Part shown: piece after piece, positions 1 to 8,440 of the stretch
Layout: the number at the start of each line of letters is the position of its first letter
How positions within the stretch are numbered: the stretch's first letter is position 1
DNA from: Myxococcus eversor
GTDB taxonomy: Bacteria > Myxococcota > Myxococcia > Myxococcales > Myxococcaceae
Reading direction: 5' to 3'
Assembly (NCBI RefSeq): GCF_010894455.1
Contig: NZ_JAAIXY010000026.1
Span: 123,254 to 187,253 of the forward strand
DNA length: 64,000 bases
Translations under genes and position numbers: made by a program
Notes under the pieces: model-generated
Databases searched by the model: none
Told to the model about the DNA's origin: nothing
The model's input: only the letters and a program-made list of their open reading frames with translations

Positions 1-301
1 TGAAGCGGTTGTCGTCATCCAGCACGGCCGGCCAACCCTCAGGGAGGCTTCCCCACAGCTCGCGCACGAGATGTCCGCGAACCAAGCGGGTCACTTTCTT
101 GCTGCGCACCGCTTCGGCCACCAATCCATCGTACACCTGAACTCCGGCAACGTCGTCCGGACCCAGTTCCTCGGCCAATGCCACCAACGATGCGGTGGGA
201 CGGGCCTCGGCAAAGGCCGTGAGTGAGTCGTAGCCGCGCTCACGGACGCGCTCATACAAGCGGGCCTTCCAGTTCTCCCGCCATGAACGTCCGTCGGTCA
301 T
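1..301 (-). CDS. Candidate SitI-type immunity protein, 3' end cut by window edge
   Basis: About 100 residues are visible, starting MTDGRSWRENWKARLYERVR and rich in charged residues. There is no signal peptide or membrane segment, so the product should be cytoplasmic. The ATG (301-299) overlaps the TGA of the upstream toxin gene in an ATGA junction, which implies translational coupling. Small soluble proteins of this type often sit directly behind SitA lipoprotein toxins in Myxococcus genomes. Some are labelled NUDIX hydrolase in databases, but I see no Nudix box here. The immunity role is inferred from position and coupling to a recognisable toxin, not from a catalytic motif. The C-terminus lies outside the window. 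Confidence 0.6.
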   Translation of the reverse strand, partial: MTDGRSWRENWKARLYERVRERGYDSLTAFAEARPTASLVALAEELGPDDVAGVQVYDGLVAEAVRSKKVTRLVRGHLVRELWGSLPEGWPAVLDDDNRF

Positions 302-1815
302 CGGCTCCTCCCCTTCGTGAACATGAGTGGGACTTTGTAGAACTGCATACGCTCCGCGACGATGTCCAGGACCTGATTCCGCGTCAACATCCGGCCTGCC
401 CTGGACTCAGCGTCGCGTAGCGTCTTCATGATCATCCGGTTCCACTCACCGGGCCACACGCGCCCCAGCTTCCAGTTTCCTCCGCCGTGAATGGCCTCGT
501 GGTGGGCCTGCTCCAGCCGGACGCAGAACTGGTCGATGTCCATGTCGCCCTTGAAGCCGCGCTGCTCGAACCACTCCCGGTGCTCCTTCGGGAGGACGTG
601 GTGCTTCGGAGCGTCGGACATGCCCGCTCCTGCCTTGCCCGTCACCCGCATGCCCCGCACCTCCGGACTGTCCCCCAGCGCCTCGCGCACGCCCTCGGGC
701 AGGTCTTGATGGGCCTGAGCCATCATCACCTGACCCCCGTGGATGCGGACGGCCGTGCTGACGGCGGGGAGGGAGATGACGCCCGCCTGTACGAGCCTTC
801 GCATCAGCTCCACCCACTCGGCGGAGACAACGATGCGTGAGCCCGCCATGACACCCCCTGAACTCATCGCGAGGCCCACGCCGAGCGTCGCGGGTGCGGC
901 CGGGGGAAGCCGGGGCAGCGACATCTTCAGCGAGGAAATCAGGGTGACCATCTCCAACACCTGCACGGCCACCAGAACCTTGCCGCCGTCCTCCATGGCC
1001 GACTGTCCATCCGAATGAATCGCGTTGAACTCCCGGGTCAATGTCCCCATCAGCTCGGGCATCGCGAGTGCCGCGGCCTCGACACGGTCCGGGTCCTGGG
1101 AAGCGAGGTCCGCCAACGGGGGCTCCACCAGACCCCGGACACGGTTGAGGTCCACGAACTGCTTCTCGAAGCTGCAGATGAAGCACTCCCGGAGCAAGGC
1201 ATCGGTGAGCTGGAGGAAATCAACCCAGGTGGAGAGCAGCAGTGTGCCGAACATCGCGGCCTGGAGCCGTGGCCCCGTCATGCGCAGGACGCCCAGCTCC
1301 ATCTCCGGGTTCTCCACTTCCGACGCGGCCCCAGCCATCACCGTCGCGCTTCCGAGCGCACCGCGAATCCACGTCACCTGTTTGGAGCCAAGGCGGAGAA
1401 AGCGCATGAACACCTCGCCGTTGATGGCCCGGCCATCAAAGCCGGGCCGACGCGTCGCAATCATGGACAACGCGGACTCGACCCTCTCCAGCGAGCCCTT
1501 CATCTCGTCAATGGACTCGAGGATTGCTTGTCGAGTCAGCGTGGCGCTCCGCGCTCCGCCTCCGATGGCTCCAGCCACAGTGCCAGGCCCAGCCCGCGTT
1601 GCGTCGCTTCGTGGCCCCCGATGCCGCCACAACCGTTGTCCTGCTTCGGGTCCCGCGATGGCGTGCGGGCGTTCGTCGCTCGGCTCCCCTTCCCAAGCGG
1701 GGGACGAGGCTGCACGCGGCGCGTGGTTCAGCGTTCCGTCGCGCCCGGGCGCATGAGTCACCGAGGCGCATCCCGTGGCCAGCAGCACTATGGCCAGCAA
1801 GGCGTTGGCGCGCAT
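298..1815 (-). CDS. SitA-like polymorphic toxin lipoprotein (DUF2380/TIGR02269 type)
   Basis: The 505-residue product begins MRANALLAIVLLATGCAS, a lipoprotein signal with lipobox LATGC and lipidated Cys16. I chose this ATG because the open frame further upstream is IS-derived DNA and GGGGGTGGG lies just before the codon. The last 100 residues carry a His-rich domain (HHVLPKEHREWFEQRGF, then HHEAIHGGGNW) typical of the myxobacterial paralogous lipoproteins TIGR02269/DUF2380, now grouped with SitA toxins. SitA proteins are handed between kin cells by TraAB outer-membrane exchange and kill recipients that lack the cognate immunity protein. The HH..H..H pattern suggests an HNH-like nuclease warhead, which is inference. 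The next gene, overlapping by 4 bp, is the candidate immunity gene. The upstream side abuts a transposase fragment. Confidence 0.75.
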   Translation of the reverse strand: MRANALLAIVLLATGCASVTHAPGRDGTLNHAPRAASSPAWEGEPSDERPHAIAGPEAGQRLWRHRGPRSDATRAGPGTVAGAIGGGARSATLTRQAILESIDEMKGSLERVESALSMIATRRPGFDGRAINGEVFMRFLRLGSKQVTWIRGALGSATVMAGAASEVENPEMELGVLRMTGPRLQAAMFGTLLLSTWVDFLQLTDALLRECFICSFEKQFVDLNRVRGLVEPPLADLASQDPDRVEAAALAMPELMGTLTREFNAIHSDGQSAMEDGGKVLVAVQVLEMVTLISSLKMSLPRLPPAAPATLGVGLAMSSGGVMAGSRIVVSAEWVELMRRLVQAGVISLPAVSTAVRIHGGQVMMAQAHQDLPEGVREALGDSPEVRGMRVTGKAGAGMSDAPKHHVLPKEHREWFEQRGFKGDMDIDQFCVRLEQAHHEAIHGGGNWKLGRVWPGEWNRMIMKTLRDAESRAGRMLTRNQVLDIVAERMQFYKVPLMFTKGRSR

Positions 1816-1825
1816 GGCCCACCCC

Positions 1826-2035
1826 CAACTTGAGCGTGCTGAACCAGCTCTCCATGGCCGCGTTGTCGTAGCCGTTGCCGCATCGGCTGATGCCGTGCCT
1901 CGCCAGAACGTGCGGGTAGTGCTCACCGGCGTATGTGCTCCCCTGGTCCGTGTGGTGCAATAGCCTACCAGTCCGCCGCGCTGTACGGCGACGCCGGAGG
2001 GGCGCATGAGTTGACGGCGCGGCGGCACGCCATGG
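1826..2035 (-). mobile_element. Degenerate IS3-family transposase fragment
   Basis: The minus strand encodes LLHHTDQGSTYAGEHYPHVL followed by GISRCGNGYDNAAMESWFST and TLKL. This is the C-terminal half of an IS3-type DDE transposase: the second catalytic Asp in HHTDQGS and the Glu in AMESWFSTLKL. Preceding codons (RRAVNSCAPPAS) look like transposase in another frame, so there is at least one frameshift. The usual residues between ISR and GNCYDN are also shortened. Homology stops near 1826, only about 10 bp before the toxin ATG. No inverted-repeat end was found. This is a dead remnant that marks past transposition next to the toxin locus. Confidence 0.75.
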
Positions 2036-2158
2036 CGCCCGTGCCTCGACGCAATACCTCCCGAGGGGGATGTCCGTCCCCGGAGTCTTCGGGTGTCATC
2101 CCCGGAGATGAGGCGCATCGCTCGTTGATGCGCTGACGGCTGTCTTCTGGGGCCATCC

Positions 2159-3472
2159 ATGAGAGTGTTGGGAGTTCTTGCGCTGCTGCTGCTGGCGGGC
2201 GGCTGTGCGTCGACCCGTGTCGTGCGTCTGGATACGGGAGGGGGAAAGTCAATCGCATACACGCCCATCGAGACCGAGCCTGTCGAGATGGACGAAGAGG
2301 AGTTCAAGGGCGCCGTCGCGCGGCTCGTACCCGACCTGCGGCTGGACGCCGTGTTCAAGGAGGTCGACCAGGAGGACCGTCGCTCCTCAAGCGTGTCCCA
2401 CGGGAGCGGCGGTGACGGGGCGCTGGGGCGGGCTGTCTCGTCGGCCCATGAGCGCGTCTGTCAGCGTCAGGAGGACCCAATGGGCTGTCTGGGCATGATG
2501 ACCGGTGGACTCACACTGGGGCCGATGGAGCGCAGGATGCTCGCGCTCTACTTCGCGTTCGATGGCGCCTGGGACGACGTCGAGGAGGACCTCCGCGACA
2601 CGGTGAATGTCGCGGCCCTGCGGGGCCTGGTGACGACGATGTCCGGGGCGGCACTGAAGACGCTGGTGGCTCCCGAGCCCATGACGAAGCCCATCTCGCT
2701 GGCCTGGGCGGCCTCGCTGATTGCGTATCTAGGGACGGAGCCCGTCTGGAAGCTCGGGCAGGGCTTCTCGCGGCTCGTGGAAGAGTCCCGGGACGCGGCG
2801 AGCTTCGAGGAACTGGAGCGCGTCGGACATCGCTTCGGTGATGTGCTGGGCGACAACGGGGCCCGCGTCCTGGTGGTCGTCTCCTTGTCGGTGCTCGGCG
2901 GGAGGAACGCCATGGCGGTGCGAGGACCGAAGATGCCGGGCTTCGCTCAAGCCGCGATACGCGCCCAGACGGAAGCGGGCTTTCAGCTCGCGGGTGCCCT
3001 GTCTGGAGACGTCCGGTCGATTGCGCTCACGTCCGGAGGAGAGCTGAAAATGACGCTCGCGCCAACGGCGGTCGCCGCGGTCGCGATGGGACCTGGCGCG
3101 GCTCCCATGGGGACAGTGGGTGGCATCCCGGGGGACGCGGAAGGCACGGTGCACCCCATCTGCGCGGGCAAGGGCACGGCCTCTGAATCGGATGGCGGCC
3201 CGTGGGCACAGCGCTGCCAGGAGCTCTTCATCAAGGCAGGGATGCGCCCGGAGGACCCGGCGAACCTGATTCGAATCAAGGGCCATCGAGGGCCCCACCC
3301 CGAGGCCTACCATGCGCGAGTCTTCGAGTTGCTGAACGACGCGACGGGAGGATGCCGGGGCGCTGGCGGGTGTCGGGCCGCGTTGACGCGCGAGCTCGCC
3401 AGGGTTGCGCGAGAGCTCGTCACGAAGGGAACGGAGTTGAGGACCCTCGTGACCCGAAATGCCGAGGAGTAG
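2159..3472 (+). CDS. SitA5-like toxin lipoprotein with C-terminal AHH-type domain
   Basis: The 437-residue protein starts MRVLGVLALLLLAGGCAST, a lipoprotein signal with Cys16. The middle region (about 100-320) is Ala/Gly/Leu-rich with hydrophobic helices. The last 110 residues resemble the AHH nuclease domain of myxobacterial polymorphic toxins: HPICAGKGT, GGPWAQRCQELFIKAGM, DPANLIRIKGHRGPHPEAYH. The family normally has two adjacent His at the first motif, whereas this protein has His332-Pro333, so activity may be impaired. The gene diverges from the other toxin locus across IS debris. No small coupled gene follows, since about 190 bp of non-coding DNA separates it from the next lipoprotein. 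It may therefore be an orphan toxin without adjacent immunity. Lipoprotein status is clear; toxin function is inferred from family. Confidence 0.7.
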   Translation: MRVLGVLALLLLAGGCASTRVVRLDTGGGKSIAYTPIETEPVEMDEEEFKGAVARLVPDLRLDAVFKEVDQEDRRSSSVSHGSGGDGALGRAVSSAHERVCQRQEDPMGCLGMMTGGLTLGPMERRMLALYFAFDGAWDDVEEDLRDTVNVAALRGLVTTMSGAALKTLVAPEPMTKPISLAWAASLIAYLGTEPVWKLGQGFSRLVEESRDAASFEELERVGHRFGDVLGDNGARVLVVVSLSVLGGRNAMAVRGPKMPGFAQAAIRAQTEAGFQLAGALSGDVRSIALTSGGELKMTLAPTAVAAVAMGPGAAPMGTVGGIPGDAEGTVHPICAGKGTASESDGGPWAQRCQELFIKAGMRPEDPANLIRIKGHRGPHPEAYHARVFELLNDATGGCRGAGGCRAALTRELARVARELVTKGTELRTLVTRNAEE

Positions 3473-3665
3473 GCGGGAACGCTTCCTCACGAGCTTCAAG
3501 GCGCAGGCGTCCCCGCGTGGCTCTCGACTCCGTGGGAGTGCGGGCAAGGCCGCCTTCCGCTGCGGGGTTGCGAAGCATTACGTGGTGGACGCCTGCCCTG
3601 TCGCATGGGGAAGAGGCCCACGGCCCTGGTGGCTACGCTGAAGGTCTCATTCACAGGAGGCTTTC

Positions 3666-4261
3666 ATGCGACGTCCGGTCGGTCTGTTGAACGCGTGTGT
3701 CCTGATGATGCTGGGATGTGGAGCCTTGGAGGAACCCGTGCTCACGGCGCCAGATGAAGGCTCCGTGGCGGAGACGTCGGAGGCGGCGCTGGACCTGGGC
3801 CCCGTCCTCGTCACCTGTCCGGTGGGAACGAGTCAGGCCTTCTACTCGCCAGGGCTGAAGAACACGCCCCAGGATGTCACGGTGTCGGGGCAGGCGACCC
3901 TGAGCAACTGCGTGACGGTGCTGGGTGACCCGGTGACGTCTGGCACCAACAGCCTGACGTCGAGCGTGGTGCGGGGCTTCTCATGTGGAGACCTCCTGCT
4001 GCCCAGGGCCGTCACCCAGACGGTGACGTGGAACACGGGGAGACCTCGACGATGGTCTTCACCCAGCTTCGCGTGGGCGTGCAGGGCACGCTGTCCGTCT
4101 TCGTCCTGACGGGCACCGTCCGCTCCGGAAAGTTCGTCGACGCGACGGCGGTCCGGACCATCTCCTATGTCACCGTCGACCTGGAGGACGGTTGCGCGTC
4201 CCCCGAAGGGCTCACCTCCCTTTCGGGCCTCACGACGCTCTCCCTGACGAAGGTGCTCTGA
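3666..4261 (+). pseudogene. Secreted protein of a triplicated family, frameshifted copy
   Basis: The frame begins MRRPVGLLNACVLMMLGCGA, a lipoprotein signal with Cys18, and carries the family motifs VTCPVGTSQAFYSPGLKN, TLSNCVTVLG and FSCGDLL. Near 4040 the reading frame is lost. The sister genes read WNTGETST, but here the G run lacks one base, so translation would run off and stop at 4109. Restoring the base joins the downstream frame (ETSTMVFTQLRVGVQG... to LTKVL, stop 4259-4261) and gives a full-length protein of about 198 residues. This is either a recent pseudogene or a sequencing error in GGGG. Function is unknown. It is the first of three tandem paralogs. Confidence 0.75.
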
Positions 4262-4517
4262 GCCCTCTACGAGCGTGAGTCGATGTCGTGGCGGCGAGCC
4301 CCTCGCCCCACGACGCCTCACGTGCATGGGGCTGTGTCCGTTGCGACAGGCCGCGCGTGGATGTTGGTGTCCGACACTTCCCGTGGCAGGTGCGGCACAT
4401 CGCCCCGGTCTCGCGGGGAGGTGCGAGCGTCATTCATTGTCTCTTGTCGTCTTTCGCGGATGGGCTTGTGCGCGGTGGATTCCTATCTCGGCAACGGAAG
4501 CGTTATCGGGAGCGGAA

Positions 4518-5135
4518 ATGCGCAGAAGCCTGTTGGCGGCGGTGGTGGTCATTCTTTCCGCACTCGCCCTCACCTCGACATTCGACGTGTCGGCGGGGAG
4601 TGGCGAGGAGGCCCCCGCGCCCCGGGAGCCGGCTGCCTTGGCCGCCGCGCCGCGCTCTGACAGCCCCGGCCCCGTCGTCGTCACCTGTCCCGTCGGCATC
4701 ACCCAGGCGTCGTACATGCCCGGGTTGGGCGAGCTGACGAAGGACGTGACGGTGGCGGGGGCCACCACGCTCAGCAACTGCGTCACCATCCCCGCGACGC
4801 GGGTGACGTCCGCGCGCCTGCCGCTCGATTCGAGCCTGCTCGCGGGCTACTCCTGCGCGGACCTGATGACGCCGCGCACGGTGCGCCAGGTGGTGCAGTG
4901 GAACACGGGCGAGACGTCCACGCTGGTGTTCAGTCAGTCGAGAGAGCTGGCCCAGGGGCCGCTCACCGTCTTCACGCTGACGGGCACCGTGGAGTCGGGC
5001 GCCTTCGCGGAGGCCACCGCCATCTGGACGGTGACGTACCTCAACTCCGACATCGAGAAGGGCTGTGCGTCACCCGGTGGGCTCATCTGGCTGAGCGGGC
5101 CGTCCACGCTCGAGCTCATCCGCACGATGACGTGA
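4518..5135 (+). CDS. Secreted protein of unknown function, second tandem paralog
   Basis: The 205-residue product has an N-terminal hydrophobic signal (MRRSLLAAVVVILSALALTS) without a lipobox Cys, so it is probably a cleaved secreted protein, unlike its two neighbours. I placed the start at 4518 because the signal peptide begins there. The shared family core is visible: VVTCPVGITQASYMPG, TLSNCVTI, YSCADLMTP, WNTGETSTLVFSQS, LTGTVESGAF, DIEKGCASPGGLIWLSGP. The conserved Cys (TCP, SNC, SC.DL, GC.S) suggest two disulfides in an extracellular beta-rich fold. I do not recognise the family. The 256 bp before it contain no gene. Confidence 0.8.
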   Translation: MRRSLLAAVVVILSALALTSTFDVSAGSGEEAPAPREPAALAAAPRSDSPGPVVVTCPVGITQASYMPGLGELTKDVTVAGATTLSNCVTIPATRVTSARLPLDSSLLAGYSCADLMTPRTVRQVVQWNTGETSTLVFSQSRELAQGPLTVFTLTGTVESGAFAEATAIWTVTYLNSDIEKGCASPGGLIWLSGPSTLELIRTMT

Positions 5136-5165
5136 GTCGTTGGGAAGATTGGAAGGAGGCTGCTC

Positions 5166-5768
5166 ATGCGTGCGATGTCATGGAGTGTGAGGGGGCTCGT
5201 GCTCGTCGGGCTCTGTGGCCCGTTGGCTTGTGGAGACGGCGGAGGAGGCCCGGGACGTGGGGCGCTGGAGGGGCCGGGAGCGATGACGATTGAGCGGCCT
5301 CCGGAGAAGGTGCTCATCACCTGTCCCCTCGGTCATGGGGAGGCGAGGTACGGCACGGGCGTGAAGGCCGAGCCCCGCGACAGCGCGGTGTCGTTCCAGG
5401 CGACGGTGAGCAACTGCGTGACGGTGCTCGGCTCGGCGGTGAAGTCGGCGACGCTGGGCACGGAGGCGCCGAGCCTGATGCGAGGCCTGTCCTGCACGGA
5501 CCTGGCGCGAGCCGGAGCGGGACGCCAGGTGGTGACGTGGAACACGGCGGAGACGTCCACGGTGCTGATGAGCCAGTCACACCTCTCCGTGCAGGACGCG
5601 ACGACGCTCGTCACGCAGACGGGGAGGGTGCTGTCCGGCAAGTTCCAGGGCGCCACGGCGGTGAGGACCACCACGTTCCTGAGCACGGACATCGACAATG
5701 GCTGCCGCTCCGAGGAGGGGCTGACGTACCTGAAGGGACCGGCGACCTTCAGCGTGACGTACCCCTGA
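5166..5768 (+). CDS. Lipoprotein of unknown function, third tandem paralog
   Basis: The 200-residue product has a lipoprotein signal ending GLCGPLACGDGG (Cys22 after LA). Family motifs are intact: ITCPLGHGEARYGTGV, ATVSNCVTVLG, LSCTDLA, WNTAETSTVLMSQS, DIDNGCRSEEGLTYLKGPAT. It follows the second paralog by 30 bp, preceded by GGAAGGAGG, so the two may share a transcript. Together with the frameshifted first copy it forms a local triplication of a small envelope protein with four conserved Cys. There is no known domain, and the function cannot be inferred from the neighbours. Confidence 0.82.
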   Translation: MRAMSWSVRGLVLVGLCGPLACGDGGGGPGRGALEGPGAMTIERPPEKVLITCPLGHGEARYGTGVKAEPRDSAVSFQATVSNCVTVLGSAVKSATLGTEAPSLMRGLSCTDLARAGAGRQVVTWNTAETSTVLMSQSHLSVQDATTLVTQTGRVLSGKFQGATAVRTTTFLSTDIDNGCRSEEGLTYLKGPATFSVTYP

Positions 5769-5847
5769 GTCCTGGCGCCGTGGGGACTGCGCGGGGCGGG
5801 TGAAGCATTGCATGATGGCTCCCGCCCGAGGTCGAGCGAGGAGCCGC

Positions 5848-6735
5848 ATGTCCGTCCCCCGTGAGTTTCAGAGCAAGCCCCTCGACAGGTTCCTGGAGAA
5901 CCGCCCTCCACTGGATTGCCTGGGGCAGTGGGATGAGACCGTCCACGACGCGTTCCTGCTGAGTGGCCGGCTCGACACCCCCGCCGAGACGGCGTGGTTG
6001 AAGGAGACGTTCCTCGCCCTGCGCAAGCGGGCCAGCGCGGACCTGGTGTCGTTCCACGACGAGCTGATGGTGACGCCGTACGGAGGGGCGGACGTCGCGT
6101 GTCCGGAGGGGTACTCGCCGTGGCGGGTGGAGTTCGGCCTGTCGCTGTTCCCCAAGCGGGAGCAGGGCTTCGCGCGCCTCGAGTGCGTCGTGGAGTTCAG
6201 TCTGTACGAGACGCGCCTCGACGCCTTTCGCGTGCTCAAGGTGTTGCCGGAGGCTGGCGCGGAGGTGAAGGCGTGCGCGGAGCCTCGGGGCACGCTCCAA
6301 CTCGAGTCGCAGCGCCCGGCGCGGCTCATGCTTCCCATGCCCAAATCGCGGCGGGCGTCGGAGGTCGTCGTGGAGGTCTACGGGAAGTCGGGTCCAGGGC
6401 CCTATCTCCACGATGCGGTCCGGACGTGTGTGACGGCGGAGGCGCTCGGGGACACGGCGGCGCGCTGGCGGTTGGAGGGGCCCTCACCGAGCCGCGAGCC
6501 GGGCGCGGAGAGCCACACGCTCTCGGTCATCCTCGCCGTGAGGCCGGATGCTCCCGCCATCCAGGCCGCCGGGAGCCTGCTCGCATTCAGCAAGGAGAAC
6601 TGGCTGGACGCCGTCGTGGGAGACCACTGGCGGCAGTTCCTCACCAGCGTGCGCGAGTTCCAGGGGAGCGGCGCGCCCGCGGAAACCTACGGCGAGTGGA
6701 TGGACCTCCTCGTGCCGCCTCCGCCCAGGGCCTGA
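5848..6735 (+). CDS. Conserved hypothetical cytoplasmic protein
   Basis: The product is 295 residues from the ATG at 5848 (MSVPREFQSKPLDRFLEN), which has GAGGAG a few bases upstream; an in-frame ATG at 5800 would add 16 basic residues. There is no signal peptide or membrane helix. The sequence is a mixed alpha/beta globular protein with Trp-rich stretches (DCLGQWDETVHDAF, FSKENWLDAVVGDHWRQFL). I recognise no motif. It is followed after 43 bp by a lipoprotein gene on the same strand. Confidence 0.7.
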   Translation: MSVPREFQSKPLDRFLENRPPLDCLGQWDETVHDAFLLSGRLDTPAETAWLKETFLALRKRASADLVSFHDELMVTPYGGADVACPEGYSPWRVEFGLSLFPKREQGFARLECVVEFSLYETRLDAFRVLKVLPEAGAEVKACAEPRGTLQLESQRPARLMLPMPKSRRASEVVVEVYGKSGPGPYLHDAVRTCVTAEALGDTAARWRLEGPSPSREPGAESHTLSVILAVRPDAPAIQAAGSLLAFSKENWLDAVVGDHWRQFLTSVREFQGSGAPAETYGEWMDLLVPPPPRA

Positions 6736-6778
6736 GTCACGAGAAGGGCGCGAGGCAATCCATGTATCCTGCCCCGCA

Positions 6779-8440
6779 ATGCGCTCGACCCTGTTCCTGC
6801 TGGTGGTCCTCTCCGCCTGCGCGACCTCTCGTCCGACTGCGAAAGGAGACGCGGGGCCGGCTCCAGGCGAGCCCTCCACCGCGCCGCCAGTCGGACCTTT
6901 TGGAACGGCGCATCGCTTCAACCTGATGGAGGCGTCCGCCGACGGGCGGTGGTTGATTGCCTGTCAGGCGCGAGAGGACACGGACAAGAACGGTCGAATC
7001 GACGAGGACGACCACACGTTCGCTCACCCGAGGTTTGGCGAAGGGGATAGGGCCGTCACGTATCTCTTCCTCGATTCAGGCCTGGGGACTCCCATCGAGG
7101 ACTTCCTCGGCGCGGACGTCTCCGGTCGCTACCTCGCGGTGGTTCGCAATCAGACCCTCATCCTCCTCGACGTGTGGACGCGAGATGAGCGGGAGTTGGT
7201 GCGATACAGCGTCCCTGATTCGACCAGACCTGACGCGCTGTGGCCTCCGCCTGTCGCGCGCTTCTCGTCCGACTCAAGGCACATGCTCTACCTGCGAGAG
7301 ACGCAAGGGCGCGTGTCCGCCGTTGTGCGGGAGCTGTCCTCGGGCCGCGAGCAACAGGTGGAGTCGGGGGCGGGTGAGCTGCGGAACGCGGACTTCAGCG
7401 ATGCCGGTGACTGGGTGAACCTCTGGGTCCACACCGAGGACATTCCCGAGGGTGAGCCTCGCGAGCGGCCGGTCCATTCGTCCTCGCGGCTCCGCGGGTC
7501 GTGCAAGCTCGACCCGAAGGGGGAGCGCTACCGCATGAATGAGGACATGCTGGTCTGGCGCGCGCGTCGTGTGGAGGGAGGGCCTTTGCATGAACTCAGG
7601 GGCGCGGCGCGCATCGATGAAAGAGAGCCCCTGACCTTGCTGCTGGGACGCTTCATCCTGCGGCGGGGAGAGGCCGGTGAGCTGTTCGCCGAGGACGGCT
7701 CGGGGCGGCGCACCGAGTGGGTTCCCGCCTTCTGCGAGGGCCGAATCCTGGTCGCGGACCCTCGGCGTGAACTCGTGGTGGTGGCGTGCACGTACAAGGG
7801 GCCTGAGTCGCTGGCCACCGTCGAGCTGCATGGGGCCGAAATCCATCAGCCGCTGGACTTCCACGTCACCTATCGAGACGAGGACTCAGCCTTCTCCCCC
7901 TTCCCGATTCCACGGCTCGTCTCCCTGCCCGAGGGGTTCCCGGAGTACCTCGCTCCCGACGGGCAGGTGGCTCAATTCATCGATTCGAGGCGCGTCCTCA
8001 TCGACCTGGAGACGCGGGCCTTGCACCGCGTCGATGACAACATCGTGACGACGCGAGGTCTTCTCGCGCTGCTCTGGGCCCCGCTTCACTTCGAGCCCCA
8101 TGAGGTGACGAGAGACCGTGTCGCCAACAAGGAACTCGTCAAGAGCCGCCGCCGCCCCCTGTCCTTGTGGGATGTCGAGACGGGCAAGCGGACCTTGCTC
8201 GCCGAGCATGCGACCCACTGGGTTTTCCAAGCGGGCTCGCTCGTCCTGGCCGGTGGCCTCGTTGTGGACATGGAGTCGCGACAGGTGGTGGGCAGGCCCT
8301 CCGTGATGGACACCACGGTGATGGCGCTCGACAAGCGGGGGCGCATCCTCCGTGGGAAAGCACCTCCGCGGGAGCAGGGCCGGCGTGAGCCCCTCCGAGA
8401 TGTCTGGGGACCTGTCTCTTGGGAGCCCCTGGTCCGGTAG
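6779..8440 (+). CDS. Lipoprotein with TolB/WD40-like beta-propeller
   Basis: The 553-residue product starts MRSTLFLLVVLSACATS (lipobox Cys14). After a Pro-rich linker come repeated beta-strand units such as NLMEASADGRWLIAC, DFLGADVSGRYLAVVRNQTL, ARFSSDSRHMLYLRE and NADFSDAGDWVNLWV. The pattern of strand, then SxDGRxL, is that of TolB/DPP-IV-type propellers that read out tabulated values. Residues around 60 (DTDKNGRIDEDDH) form a calcium-binding EF-hand-like loop. The start was chosen by the signal peptide, since the longer upstream frame overlaps the previous gene. It is probably outer-membrane anchored; the ligand is unknown. Confidence 0.75.
   Translation: MRSTLFLLVVLSACATSRPTAKGDAGPAPGEPSTAPPVGPFGTAHRFNLMEASADGRWLIACQAREDTDKNGRIDEDDHTFAHPRFGEGDRAVTYLFLDSGLGTPIEDFLGADVSGRYLAVVRNQTLILLDVWTRDERELVRYSVPDSTRPDALWPPPVARFSSDSRHMLYLRETQGRVSAVVRELSSGREQQVESGAGELRNADFSDAGDWVNLWVHTEDIPEGEPRERPVHSSSRLRGSCKLDPKGERYRMNEDMLVWRARRVEGGPLHELRGAARIDEREPLTLLLGRFILRRGEAGELFAEDGSGRRTEWVPAFCEGRILVADPRRELVVVACTYKGPESLATVELHGAEIHQPLDFHVTYRDEDSAFSPFPIPRLVSLPEGFPEYLAPDGQVAQFIDSRRVLIDLETRALHRVDDNIVTTRGLLALLWAPLHFEPHEVTRDRVANKELVKSRRRPLSLWDVETGKRTLLAEHATHWVFQAGSLVLAGGLVVDMESRQVVGRPSVMDTTVMALDKRGRILRGKAPPREQGRREPLRDVWGPVSWEPLVR

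Noticed and set aside
1508..1826. C-terminal part of the transposase frame beyond TLKL
   Set aside because: After TLKL the frame runs antiphase through the toxin gene and no longer resembles transposase.
1816..2358. N-terminal extension making the toxin at 298 a 686-residue protein
   Set aside because: The extra 180 codons read Arg/Ser/Thr-rich noise and overlap transposase remnant in another frame; a proper lipoprotein signal and ribosome site occur at 1815.
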